A DNA stretch of 64,000 bases from Alphaproteobacteria bacterium. GTDB lineage: Bacteria; Pseudomonadota; Alphaproteobacteria; Rhizobiales; Rhizobiaceae. The stretch lies in NCBI GenBank assembly GCA_024742485.1, contig JANSYK010000001.1:186001-250000 (forward strand). Direction: 5' to 3'. This document shows, piece after piece, positions 36,588 through 45,366 of the stretch. The stretch's first letter is position 1. Each line of letters opens with the position of its first letter. The notes under the pieces were generated by a model. The model saw only the letters and a program-made list of their open reading frames with translations. It was not told the origin of the DNA and ran no database searches. The position numbers and the translations under genes are program-made.

Positions 36588-37307
36588 ATGAAACGCGCGG
36601 AAATCATCACCGGATTTGAGGCAGCCGCGGGCTCACCGCCGGTCGAGTGGCGTGTGGAAAATGGGCTCACGGACTATGAGGCCGCCGTCACATTTATGGA
36701 AAACCGTGTGGCGGAGATCCGCAGCGGAACTGCCAACGAACTGATCTGGCTGGTCGAGCACCCTCCGCTCTACACCGCCGGCACCAGTTCCGACGAATCA
36801 GACCTTTTGGCACCCGACCGCTTTCCCGTGTTCAGGACCGGACGCGGCGGCGAATACACCTATCATGGTCCCGGCCAAAGGGTTGCCTATGTCATGCTGG
36901 ACCTGAAACGTCGCACCTGCGACGTGCGGGCTTTCGTCTCATCGCTGGAAAACTGGATTATCCGAACCCTGGCGGAGATGAACATAAAGGGTGAGCGCCG
37001 TGAAGACCGGGTCGGCGTCTGGGTGGTGCGTCCCGAACGCCCGCCCCTGCCCGACGGCACAATGGCCGAAGACAAGATCGCCGCGATCGGCATCCGGTTG
37101 CGCCGATGGGTCAGCTTTCACGGCATTTCCATCAATGTAGAGCCGGATCTGGAGCATTTTTCCGGCATCGTGCCCTGCGGCGTTACCGCCCATGGTGTCA
37201 CAAGCCTGGTCGATCTGGGCTTGCCGGTGACCATGGCCGATGTGGACATAAGCCTGCGCCATGCCTTCGAGGACATATACGGACCGACAATCTCGCCTGG
37301 AGACTAG
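36588..37307 (+). CDS. lipB: Octanoyl-[acyl-carrier-protein]:protein N-octanoyltransferase LipB
   Basis: A 239-aa enzyme that moves octanoate from acyl carrier protein to lipoyl domains, the first step of lipoate synthesis. [12 protein letters not shown] (residues 86-97) forms the substrate pocket, with catalytic K163 in [10 protein letters not shown] and C197 in GIVPCGVT. An unusual ~15-residue insert ([13 protein letters not shown]) precedes the lysine; this insert is common in alphaproteobacterial LipB. The ribosome site is AGGA. The stop abuts the stop of the convergent pentapeptide gene with no spacer. Confidence 0.95.
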   Translation: MKRAEIITGFEAAAGSPPVEWRVENGLTDYEAAVTFMENRVAEIRSGTANELIWLVEHPPLYTAGTSSDESDLLAPDRFPVFRTGRGGEYTYHGPGQRVAYVMLDLKRRTCDVRAFVSSLENWIIRTLAEMNIKGERREDRVGVWVVRPERPPLPDGTMAEDKIAAIGIRLRRWVSFHGISINVEPDLEHFSGIVPCGVTAHGVTSLVDLGLPVTMADVDISLRHAFEDIYGPTISPGD

Positions 37308-38015
37308 CTATTCGTCTTCGCAGGGCCACCCGCCCGGCGCTTCGAGCCCGTCCGGCAAAACCGTCTTGTCGTCGCCACAAGTCAGATCGACCTGCGCCTG
37401 AGTCAGTCCCTGTGTGCCGGAGAGATCCACGCCGTCGAACCGGGCACGGTAGAGAAAGGCCTGCGCAAAATCGGAGCCCTGGGATATGCTCGCATCACGA
37501 AAATCGGCGCGCGACAGATTGGCGATCTCGAATTTCGCGCTCTCGATATCTGCACCCGTAAAATTGGCCCGGCCGAGTTCCGCCTTTGAAAAATCCGTGC
37601 CACGCAGCGTTGCGTCCGAAAAATTGGCCCGGGTCATTTCTGACTTGTCCAACAAGGCATCCGTCAGATCCGCACCCTTGAAATGCGTTCTGTAGCCAAC
37701 GGCCTTGGTGAGATCGGCGCCGACCAGCGTCGAATCATCCAGATAGGTCCGCAGCAAGTTGGCCTTGGTCATATTGGCGCCGTCCATTTTGGATCCGCGC
37801 AAATCAGTCGACGACAGGTCCGTTGCCACCAATATAGCATCTGTCAGATTGCTGCGTGTGAGAATAAGGTTGCGTTTCCTGCATTCGGTCCAATCAACCC
37901 CGGCGCTCGCTCCGCTGGAACAGGATGCTGCCGTGGCGGTTGAAATGCTTGCAAACGGAGTCGCAAACAGCATTGCGACGAGCGGTGCGCACAGAATTGC
38001 ACGGAATTTTGCCAT
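37308..38015 (-). CDS. Exported pentapeptide-repeat protein
   Basis: A 235-aa protein with a signal peptide (MAKFRAILCAPLVAMLFATPFAS, start at 38015). From about residue 50 to 195 it consists of A(D/N)LXX-type pentapeptide repeats, for example SNLTDAILVATDLSSTDLRG and GADLTDALLDKSEMTRANFS, which should fold as a right-handed quadrilateral beta helix. Two cysteines near each end (CSSG..., ...CGDD, ...PCEDE) could form disulfides in the periplasm. The function is unknown. It is convergent with lipB. Confidence 0.8.
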   Translation of the reverse strand: MAKFRAILCAPLVAMLFATPFASISTATAASCSSGASAGVDWTECRKRNLILTRSNLTDAILVATDLSSTDLRGSKMDGANMTKANLLRTYLDDSTLVGADLTKAVGYRTHFKGADLTDALLDKSEMTRANFSDATLRGTDFSKAELGRANFTGADIESAKFEIANLSRADFRDASISQGSDFAQAFLYRARFDGVDLSGTQGLTQAQVDLTCGDDKTVLPDGLEAPGGWPCEDE

Positions 38016-38285
38016 CGGAATCACTCCCAAGAAAACACTGCTGGATCACTCTAACCCCAATGATGTCCATATGATGTAAAAAAAGCGTCAGATCACACCC
38101 AAATTGCAGAGCGAAACAGATTGATCCGCAGGAATTCGACCGGGCCTCATTGCCAAATTGACCTGCCGCATCGGCATCGGACAGATTTTTGACGGAATCG
38201 GAAAACACTCAGACCCCACACGGGAAATATATTGGTGCCGGTTTGGCCGACAGGCCGCAACCTTCAATCTCGATGGGACGGAACC

Positions 38286-38678
38286 ATGCAGCCTGCATCA
38301 AAGCTCTCAAGACAATCTCTGGATTTCGACACAATGGGCGGACGCATTTCGCGTGCTCGTGAGGACATGCACATCACCTCGTCGCAGCTGGCCCGCCGCC
38401 TGGGCGTCAAATCAAATACGGTTCGCGACTGGGAAAATGATCGAGCCGAGCCACGTGCCAATCGTGTTGTGATGCTCGCAGGAGTTCTCGGAGTTTCGCC
38501 GACCTGGTTGCTGACGGGTTTTGGCGATGCTCCTGCTGCAACCAATGTCACGATGCAATTGTCGGGTCTGATCGACCAGCTCTCTTCGCTTCGGGATACC
38601 CACGCCAAGATGGGGCGCACCATCAAGATACTCGAATTGGAAGCCGAACGCCTTTCGGGCGCACTGGGTCCACAATAG
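38286..38678 (+). CDS. XRE-family helix-turn-helix regulator
   Basis: A 130-aa regulator. Residues ~17-70 are a Cro/CI-type helix-turn-helix domain: GGRISRAREDMHITSSQLARRLGVKSNTVRDWENDRAEP (in pieces), followed by VVMLAGVLGVSPTWLL. The C-terminal ~45 residues form a predicted coiled coil (LIDQLSSLRDTHAKMGRTIKILELEAERL) for oligomerisation. The ATG at 38286 is chosen because the preceding residues to 38232 have no family similarity. Its target is unknown; adhC lies 105 bases downstream. Confidence 0.82.
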   Translation: MQPASKLSRQSLDFDTMGGRISRAREDMHITSSQLARRLGVKSNTVRDWENDRAEPRANRVVMLAGVLGVSPTWLLTGFGDAPAATNVTMQLSGLIDQLSSLRDTHAKMGRTIKILELEAERLSGALGPQ

Positions 38679-38783
38679 CAGTCCCTGCGGGAATAATTTA
38701 TTCCCGCCGATCTTGAGCCGCGACCGATGCTCTGACAGTGTACCGCTGAAGATACAGCTACGGAATCGAGAGGGAGAGAGATT

Positions 38784-39893
38784 ATGGACGTTCGCGCTGC
38801 ACTGGCTGTGGAAGCCGGGAAACCACTTGAAGTCACAACAGTTCAGCTAGAAGGCCCTCAGGCCGGCGAAGTGCTCGTGGAGATCATGGCGACGGGTATC
38901 TGCCACACCGATGAGTTCACTCTTTCCGGTGCGGATCCCGAAGGTATCTTTCCCGCAATACTCGGTCATGAAGGTGCCGGTATCGTGCGTGAGGTGGGCG
39001 CCGGTGTCACATCCCTGAAACCCGGCGATCACGTCATACCGCTCTACACACCAGAGTGCCGGGAATGCGAATATTGCCTCAATCCAAAGACCAATCTGTG
39101 TCAGGCGATCCGCACAACACAGGGCCAGGGTCTGATGCCGGACGGCACCAGCCGCTTTTCTGTGGGCGGCGAAAAGATCTTTCACTATATGGGCACCTCG
39201 ACTTTTGCCAATTTCACCGTACTGCCGGAGATTGCCTTGGCCAAAATCAGGGAAGACGCGCCCTTCGACAAGGTGTGTTACATCGGCTGCGGTGTCACGA
39301 CAGGCATCGGCGCCGTGATCAATACAGCCAAGGCAGAACCCGGCTGCCGCGCGGTGGTATTCGGTCTGGGCGGAATCGGCCTCAATGTGCTCCAGGGCCT
39401 TCGTCTTATCGGCGCGGAGATGATCGTCGGTGTCGACATGAACAATGCCAAGAAGGAATGGGGCGAAAAATTCGGCATGACCCATTTCGTCAACCCCTCG
39501 GAGGTCGAGGGTGACCTCGTCGCCCATCTGGTGGAATTGACCGGCGGTGGAGCCGATTATTCCTTTGAGTGCATCGGCAATGTGAAGGTCATGCGCGATG
39601 CGCTGGAATGTGCCCACAAGGGTTGGGGACAATCGATCATCATCGGCGTTGCCGGTGCCGGTCAGGAAATCTCGACCCGGCCGTTCCAGCTGGTAACGGG
39701 CAGATCATGGCGCGGCACGGCCTTCGGCGGTGCGCGTGGTCGGACCGATGTACCCAAGATTGTCGATTGGTATATGCAGGGCAAGATCGACATTGACCCG
39801 ATGATCACCCACAAGCTGAAGCTGGAAGATATCAACAAGGGCTTTGACCTGATGCATGCCGGGGAGTCCATCCGGTCTGTCGTCGAGTTTTAA
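38784..39893 (+). CDS. adhC: S-(hydroxymethyl)glutathione dehydrogenase / class III alcohol dehydrogenase
   Basis: A 369-aa zinc enzyme that oxidises the glutathione adduct of formaldehyde with NAD. Catalytic zinc ligands C40 and H62 (ATGICHTDE, GHEGAG) and the structural zinc cysteines C92, C95, C98 and C106 (ECRECEYCLN...LC) are present, as is the nucleotide fold VFGLGGIGLNVLQG. The ribosome site GAGGGAGAGAG is strong. With the downstream esterase fghA it forms the glutathione-dependent formaldehyde detoxification pathway (also called frmA). Confidence 0.95.
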   Translation: MDVRAALAVEAGKPLEVTTVQLEGPQAGEVLVEIMATGICHTDEFTLSGADPEGIFPAILGHEGAGIVREVGAGVTSLKPGDHVIPLYTPECRECEYCLNPKTNLCQAIRTTQGQGLMPDGTSRFSVGGEKIFHYMGTSTFANFTVLPEIALAKIREDAPFDKVCYIGCGVTTGIGAVINTAKAEPGCRAVVFGLGGIGLNVLQGLRLIGAEMIVGVDMNNAKKEWGEKFGMTHFVNPSEVEGDLVAHLVELTGGGADYSFECIGNVKVMRDALECAHKGWGQSIIIGVAGAGQEISTRPFQLVTGRSWRGTAFGGARGRTDVPKIVDWYMQGKIDIDPMITHKLKLEDINKGFDLMHAGESIRSVVEF

Positions 39894-39899
39894 GCGCCT

Positions 39900-40376
39900 G
39901 TGGATGCGCAGCCGGTCATATTTGTCGACGCAGATGCCTGCCCCGTCAAACCGGAGGTCATAAAGGTTGCCGAACGGCACGGATTGATGGTGACCTTCGT
40001 TGCCAATGGCGGCTTGCGTCCCTCGCGCGATCCGATGATCCGCAATGTCGTCGTGTCAGCAGGCTTTGATGCGGCGGACGACTGGATCGTCGACAATGTG
40101 TCCGGCAGTGACATCGTGATCACCGCCGACGTTCCTCTGGCCGGCCGTTGCGTCGAAAAGGACGCCCATGTGATCGGTCCGACTGGCCGGTTGTTCGATG
40201 ACGCCAATATCGGCATGGCGACCGCGATGCGCGATCTCAACCAGCATTTGCGCGAGAGCGGCGAAATCAAGGGCTACAATGCGGCATTCTCGCCGAAGGA
40301 CAGGTCCCGGTTTCTGGAGTCGCTTGACAGGACCGTGCGCAGAGCACTCCGCCAAACGTCAACACAAGCCACATAA
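39900..40376 (+). CDS. YaiI/YqxD family (DUF188) protein
   Basis: A 158-aa protein beginning at a GTG six bases after adhC. The family core is clear: IFVDADACPVKPEVIKVAERHG, FVANGG, then DDWIVDNVSGSDIVITADVPLAGRCVEKDA and a TGRLFDDANIG motif. Conserved aspartates suggest a PIN/NYN-like nuclease fold, but no activity has been shown for the family. It lies inside the formaldehyde operon, 52 bases before fghA, probably by chance of gene order rather than by function. Confidence 0.9.
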   Translation: MDAQPVIFVDADACPVKPEVIKVAERHGLMVTFVANGGLRPSRDPMIRNVVVSAGFDAADDWIVDNVSGSDIVITADVPLAGRCVEKDAHVIGPTGRLFDDANIGMATAMRDLNQHLRESGEIKGYNAAFSPKDRSRFLESLDRTVRRALRQTSTQAT

Positions 40377-40428
40377 CCTGAGTGATTTTCATGTTTATTG
40401 GCAATTATACAATGGGATACACAACGAC

Positions 40429-41265
40429 ATGGAAGTTGTTTCTGAAGTAAAGGCGCATGGTGGAACGCAGGGTGTCTACACCCATTCTTCCGACCGGTGC
40501 AATTGTGACATGACCTTTTCCGTTTTTGTCCCCGATGCGGTTTCAGACGGACCGTTACCGGTTGTATGGTACCTGTCGGGCCTGACCTGCACCCATGCCA
40601 ATGTCATGGAAAAGGGTGAATATCGCCGGCTTGCCGCTGAGCTTGGCCTCATTGTCGTGTGTCCCGACACCAGCCCGCGCGGGGACGGCATCGCCGACGA
40701 GCCGGACAACTGGCAATTGGGAACCGGTGCGGGGTTCTATGTCGATGCGACGCAGTCTCCCTGGGCGCAGAATTATCAGATGTATTCCTATGTGACTGAT
40801 GAACTCCCGGCTCTCATCGGGGCCGAGTTTCTCACCGACATGAACCGCCAGGCGGTCCTTGGACATTCCATGGGTGGCCACGGTGCCTTGACCATTGCAC
40901 TGAAGAATCCGGACCGGTTCAAAAGCTGCTCGGCATTCGCGCCGATCGTCAACCCGATGACGGCGGACTGGTCGAAGGGCGCCCTCGAAGCCTATCTGGG
41001 ATCAGATCAGGCCAACTGGCGGGCCTATGATGCCTGTGCATTGATCGAGGATGGTGCGCGTTTTCCGGGCTTACTGGTGGATCAGGGTGATGCAGATGGA
41101 TTTCTCGACAGCGGCCTGCGGCCGTGGCTCCTGGAGGAGGTTTGCAAGGCGTCTGGCATCGATCTGACCCTGCGCATGCAGACCGGATATGACCATTCCT
41201 ACTTCTTCATTTCCAGTTTCATGGAGGACCATTTGCGCTGGCACGCAGAACGGCTGATCAGATAG
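40429..41265 (+). CDS. fghA: S-formylglutathione hydrolase
   Basis: A 278-aa esterase of the esterase D family. Start at 40429 (MEVVSEVKAHGGTQGVYTH). The nucleophile S147 lies in VLGHSMGGHGALT; the acid and histidine of the triad are in LVDQGDADGFL and TGYDHSYFFI. YLSGLTCTHANVMEKGEYRRLAAE matches the family in pieces. It hydrolyses S-formylglutathione, the product of the adhC enzyme, to formate and glutathione. Confidence 0.95.
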   Translation: MEVVSEVKAHGGTQGVYTHSSDRCNCDMTFSVFVPDAVSDGPLPVVWYLSGLTCTHANVMEKGEYRRLAAELGLIVVCPDTSPRGDGIADEPDNWQLGTGAGFYVDATQSPWAQNYQMYSYVTDELPALIGAEFLTDMNRQAVLGHSMGGHGALTIALKNPDRFKSCSAFAPIVNPMTADWSKGALEAYLGSDQANWRAYDACALIEDGARFPGLLVDQGDADGFLDSGLRPWLLEEVCKASGIDLTLRMQTGYDHSYFFISSFMEDHLRWHAERLIR

Positions 41266-41393
41266 CACCATTCACCCGTCTGCAGAACCACGAATTCGAG
41301 AATAAAACAATAAGAACAAAAGGATACAGGAACCATCCTGCTAGCTGGTCGCGAGATGGTCTGTCGTGGGCTCTCGCACGGTCTGAATACGCT

Positions 41394-42782
41394 TCACCCT
41401 GCTTCAGAACCGCCCCCATGGTGCTTCACGCGGTAGGGCCAGGGGCGAAACAGCGCGTAGATGAAAAGAAGAAACCAGGCAAAGGAAAGCAGAGTTGAAC
41501 CAAACAGGATCGCCGGCTGCAGGCCCGGAAAGTACGTCACCATCGTGCAATCATCGTCAAAAGTGCAGGTACCGGCAATCTGGTAGGCGTGGTTGAAATA
41601 GGGAGATTCCGGAACAAACGACCAGGGGCCGACATCCTCATGCAGGCACCATTTGTCGTCGTTCTTGTCGCATCGGATAACATCATCTCTCGTTATGCTG
41701 TCAAAGCGCTCAATATTGATGAAAACAAGCCTGCGCTCAAAGAACACCTTGTCGACAAACGCACCCTGGGCATAGGCCGGCAAAAGCAGCAGAAACAGGA
41801 CCACCATGGCGGCGCCCAGCCTTGTATTATCGAGCATGCCCGCTGTGTTTCCACCAAACGCAACCGGAACCCGCTGCCACCATTTTCTTAAGGCGAATGA
41901 GCGGGCGTGGCGAAGGGCGTGCCACATGACATAGGGACCAAGGATGATCGCAAAACAGTGCGCTCCGAAGAATGCGGCCAGTCCCTTGCTGCCCGCGGCC
42001 CAGGGAATAAGCATATTTGTGGCACTGCCCTGAACGGCCAGATAATGGGCAAGCATAAGCACGAACAGGATTATGGCGACGAAGCTGAAGGATCTTTGGC
42101 GCCGCAGAGGAATTTTGCGGACCTCGACCGGAAAATGCGAGTCAAAACGTTCTGCAATGCGTTGCGCGGATAGAAAATAGGCGGTTATGCCCCGCGAGCC
42201 GACTTGCCGAGCAACAACCATGCCAATAGACGCTCGCTGTTGCCGGTCCCAGACAGCGCCGCCACTGAAACCCTGCTGTACCCCAGGACCATCTTTAACG
42301 TCCAGTTGGGTCCATTGCGCTCCAACGGCACCCAGCAAATGCGCACCGACATGCGCACCAGGATGGCCGGGGGCGAGCGATCCATAGATTGACAGATCGT
42401 CATCTGCAAGCTCATCCGGGTCTATCACCGATAGGATCGTTACGCCGACCGCACTCGGCGCGGGAGTTTCCAATTCCAACACAGCACAATCCAGTCCGTC
42501 ACGACCGGGTGAGCTCCAATCGACAATGCGCGCGTAATGGACCGACGCGTCGTTCAGAATTGGAAATGTGACGGGTATCTTGAAATCGCCGCCAGGTCTT
42601 TCATCCTCCCAAATTGGTCGTCCCATGGCGCTATTGATAACATGGGCGCATGTCAGGATTGTCTCCTTGTCCAGCAGCATGCCCATACCGACATGGGTGG
42701 CGTGCCCCGCATCCTTTGCATTTTCGTCGCCGGTGGGACTTATGAAACGGACAATGCCGTCCTCATTTCCAATCTGCCTCAT
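41394..42782 (-). CDS. Membrane-bound trypsin-like serine protease with Cys-rich loop
   Basis: A 462-aa protein. Residues 1-215 are a trypsin-fold domain with the triad H47 (LTCAHVI), D98 (GLDCAVLEL) and S173 (GFSGGAVWD). No signal peptide precedes it, so it should lie in the cytosol. Hydrophobic segments follow at about 231-251, 267-290, 322-340 and 423-445. The 80-residue loop between the last two has four cysteines (C371, C379, C406, C412) and is probably periplasmic with disulfides. The start overlaps the stop of the subtilase gene by four bases. I know no characterised protein with this layout; a membrane sensor that gates a cytosolic protease is inferred. Confidence 0.75.
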   Translation of the reverse strand: MRQIGNEDGIVRFISPTGDENAKDAGHATHVGMGMLLDKETILTCAHVINSAMGRPIWEDERPGGDFKIPVTFPILNDASVHYARIVDWSSPGRDGLDCAVLELETPAPSAVGVTILSVIDPDELADDDLSIYGSLAPGHPGAHVGAHLLGAVGAQWTQLDVKDGPGVQQGFSGGAVWDRQQRASIGMVVARQVGSRGITAYFLSAQRIAERFDSHFPVEVRKIPLRRQRSFSFVAIILFVLMLAHYLAVQGSATNMLIPWAAGSKGLAAFFGAHCFAIILGPYVMWHALRHARSFALRKWWQRVPVAFGGNTAGMLDNTRLGAAMVVLFLLLLPAYAQGAFVDKVFFERRLVFINIERFDSITRDDVIRCDKNDDKWCLHEDVGPWSFVPESPYFNHAYQIAGTCTFDDDCTMVTYFPGLQPAILFGSTLLSFAWFLLFIYALFRPWPYRVKHHGGGSEAG

Positions 42783-43969
42783 CGCCCGGGTGCCATGATC
42801 AAACCAGCACCACCGTCTGCCTTTGCCAATCCTTCAACAGTGGCGGCATTGGCCATGACCGCTTCGCGCAGCTCCCGGGCTGTAAATCGTCCGGATTTGG
42901 AGAGGCGTTCCGCTTCGAGCACCGCGACCGCTGCCACATGCGGCGTCGCCATGGATGTGCCCGAAAGCCGTTTCAATCCGCCCCTGTGATCCGCCGACAG
43001 AATATCGACGCCGGGCGCACAACAACTCGGCAACGTATTGGAGAATGGCGCGGCCCGTCGTTCCCGGTCAACTGCCGCGACCGAGAGGATGTCGTCGGCA
43101 GCAGCCGGTGGCGCGGTTGCAATGGTGAAATCGGGGCGATTGCTTTCATTGCCCGACGCGGCAATCAGCAAGGGAGCATTGATGACCGTGTTGTCCGAGA
43201 ACATGCGGGAGATCTGATCAAACAGCCGAACATTGTCCCGATACGCCTGCAAGGCAATTGATGTCGCTTCCCGCATATGCATTCCGCCCTCCACCAGCCG
43301 ACGCTGAAAACCTGGAAAATCTATCCCAAGGGACATCGATATCACGCTCGCCCCCTCCGATCGTGCCCACAAGATGGCATTCATGATGCTCTCGCTGTCT
43401 CCCCCGCCTTGGCCGAGCACCTTGCCGATCAGTGGCTTGCGGACACCCCGCACGATGCCGATACGTCGCCCGCCGACGTCCTGTCCGAAAATCGTACCGG
43501 CACAATGCGATCCGTGTCCGTCAATGTCCTGATCCACCTCCTCGGTAAAATTCTCGGTGACCGGATCAAGTCCATCAAAGGCTTCATGGTCGGAAATTCC
43601 GGTATCAAGCACAGCAATTTTCACTCCGGCTCCGGCTGTTTGATCGAGACTGTCTGCCTGAATCGCGCCGATTCCCCAGCTATCTCCACCCGAATCTGCG
43701 CTGGTCACGGATTGCGGTGCAATCAGCGTGAACGGCATGGAAATCCCTGCGACAACCGTGTCGTCTTCGGTCGCAATCTCGTCCCGTTCGCCGTCAATCA
43801 TGTCATGGCTCTCAATTTCGAGATCCGACCTACCCTGCGATGCTCCATCCTCTGTTGGCACAGCAACAGCTTCAATTCCCGGAATTACGTTGATGATTGT
43901 GCGGGAAGGTTCATCCCACGGGTTTCGCCTACGAAGTACAAATGACTTGAGTTTGTTTACCAATGACAT
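42779..43969 (-). CDS. Subtilisin-like (S8) serine protease, cytosolic
   Basis: A 396-aa protease of the S8 family. The triad is D122 (AVLDTGISD), H152 (DGHGSHCAGT) and S339 (LSGTSMATPHVA), with the oxyanion N274 (AASGNESN). An N-terminal ~95 residues (acidic, with RTIINVIPGIEAVAV) resemble an inhibitor-type propeptide, but no signal peptide is present, pointing to an intracellular enzyme. It is the first gene of a two-gene unit with the membrane trypsin-like protease (ATGA overlap). Either enzyme could activate the other by proteolysis; this is inference. Confidence 0.85.
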   Translation of the reverse strand: MSLVNKLKSFVLRRRNPWDEPSRTIINVIPGIEAVAVPTEDGASQGRSDLEIESHDMIDGERDEIATEDDTVVAGISMPFTLIAPQSVTSADSGGDSWGIGAIQADSLDQTAGAGVKIAVLDTGISDHEAFDGLDPVTENFTEEVDQDIDGHGSHCAGTIFGQDVGGRRIGIVRGVRKPLIGKVLGQGGGDSESIMNAILWARSEGASVISMSLGIDFPGFQRRLVEGGMHMREATSIALQAYRDNVRLFDQISRMFSDNTVINAPLLIAASGNESNRPDFTIATAPPAAADDILSVAAVDRERRAAPFSNTLPSCCAPGVDILSADHRGGLKRLSGTSMATPHVAAVAVLEAERLSKSGRFTARELREAVMANAATVEGLAKADGGAGLIMAPGR

Positions 43970-44143
43970 GCCCTCCCAACGACTTTGATCGCTATCGCAT
44001 CTTCATCACCTGGCGCATTTCATTTGCGCTGGCTGGGTCCGCTCGTCGAATAGTATTCAATTCGCGGTTGCAGTCCACGAAAAACGAATTGCGGTGGGTT
44101 GGCAAAACTGATGTGCATCATATGCGAGCGAGTACCAGAGCAA

Positions 44144-44231
44144 TTCAGATTTTGACGGAACCGGCAATGCCTGAATGCGTCAACGAAATCAACAGCTAAC
44201 ACCGTCGTCACGTTTCCGACAAAACGTAAAA
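44144..44231. repeat. Dispersed palindromic repeat, copy A
   Basis: An approximately 88-bp element. The left part (44144-44184) differs from copy B by only a few bases over TTGACGGAAyCGGCAATrCC and TGAATGCsTCAAC. The right end (TTTCCGACAAAACGTAAA) is an imperfect inverted copy of the left end. It lies between the tgt stop and the protease operon. Confidence 0.75.
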
Positions 44232-44235
44232 CGAT

Positions 44236-45366
44236 CTAATTCGGCTCGATGTCGCCGCGTGCCCAATTCTCCTGGGTTTCGGCCATGAAATCGGTGAAGC
44301 GTCCGGCTTCGATGGCGTCCCGGATACCGGCCATCAGCGACTGGTAGTAGGAAAGATTGTTCCAGGTCAGCAGCATGCCGCCCAGTGCTTCGTTGGATCG
44401 GACCAGATGGTGCAGATAGGCGCGTGAATAGTCACGCGCTGCCGGACAATCGGACAGTTCATCCAGCGGTCGCGTATCCTCCGCATGTCGCGCATTTCGT
44501 AAATTGACCTTGCCGCGCCTTGTGTAGGCCAGGCCATGCCGCCCGGCCCGGGTTGGCATCACGCAATCGAACATGTCGATCCCGCGATGAACCGACCGGA
44601 TGATATCGTCGGGCGTACCGACACCCATCAGATAACGTGGCCGGTCCTGCGGCAGCAGCGGGCAGGTCACCGCCAGCATATCCAGCATGACATTTTGAGG
44701 TTCCCCGACGGCAAGCCCCCCGATCGCATAACCCTTCAGGTTCATCTCCTTCAGCGCAAGCGCCGAACGCTCCCGCAATGCCGGGATATCGCCACCCTGA
44801 ACAATGCCGAACATCGCTCTGCCAGGCTGGTCGCCGAAGGCTGCCCTGCATCGTTCAGCCCAGCGAAGCGACATCTCCATGGAGGCCTCGATAGCGTTTT
44901 CCTCGGCGGGAAGCGCCACGCACTCATCCAGTTGCATTTGAATGTCGGAGCCAAGCAAGCCCTGGATCTCGATCGACCGTTCCGGCGACATTTCATGGCG
45001 GCTGCCGTCGATATGCGATTGAAACGTCACGCTTTTTTCTGTGATCTTGCGTAATCCGGCCAATGACATGACCTGAAAACCACCAGAATCAGTGAGAATC
45101 GGATGTGGCCAGCCGATAAAGTCATGCAGTCCACCAAGTCGTGCCACACGCTCGGCACCCGGACGCAACATCAGATGATAGGTGTTGCCCAATATGACAT
45201 CTGCGCCAAGATCGCGAACCTGATCCATATACATGGCCTTGACCGTGCCGGCGGTACCCACAGGCATAAAGGCCGGAGTGCGAATTTCGCCACGCGGCAT
45301 GGTGATGCTGCCGCGGCGGGCATCACCATCATCTGCAAGGACGCTGAACTTGAACTCTGATGTCAT
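44236..45366 (-). CDS. tgt: Queuine/preQ1 tRNA-guanine transglycosylase Tgt
   Basis: A 376-aa enzyme that exchanges guanine for preQ1 in GUN anticodon tRNAs. The base-binding aspartate D93 ([11 protein letters not shown]) and the nucleophile D267 (MFDCVMPTR) are present. The zinc site is not: where bacterial Tgt normally has CxCxxC and a histidine, this protein has S305, C307, A310 ([19 protein letters not shown]) and N336 ([10 protein letters not shown]). It is coupled to queA by an ATGA overlap. The fold is otherwise complete, so loss of the metal may be tolerated in this lineage. Confidence 0.93.
   Translation of the reverse strand: MTSEFKFSVLADDGDARRGSITMPRGEIRTPAFMPVGTAGTVKAMYMDQVRDLGADVILGNTYHLMLRPGAERVARLGGLHDFIGWPHPILTDSGGFQVMSLAGLRKITEKSVTFQSHIDGSRHEMSPERSIEIQGLLGSDIQMQLDECVALPAEENAIEASMEMSLRWAERCRAAFGDQPGRAMFGIVQGGDIPALRERSALALKEMNLKGYAIGGLAVGEPQNVMLDMLAVTCPLLPQDRPRYLMGVGTPDDIIRSVHRGIDMFDCVMPTRAGRHGLAYTRRGKVNLRNARHAEDTRPLDELSDCPAARDYSRAYLHHLVRSNEALGGMLLTWNNLSYYQSLMAGIRDAIEAGRFTDFMAETQENWARGDIEPN

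Noticed and set aside
38183-38214. Possible fourth copy of the dispersed repeat
   Set aside because: Only about 16 bases match (TTTTTGACGGAATCGG); the flanks and palindromic ends are missing, so it is mentioned only as a weak resemblance.
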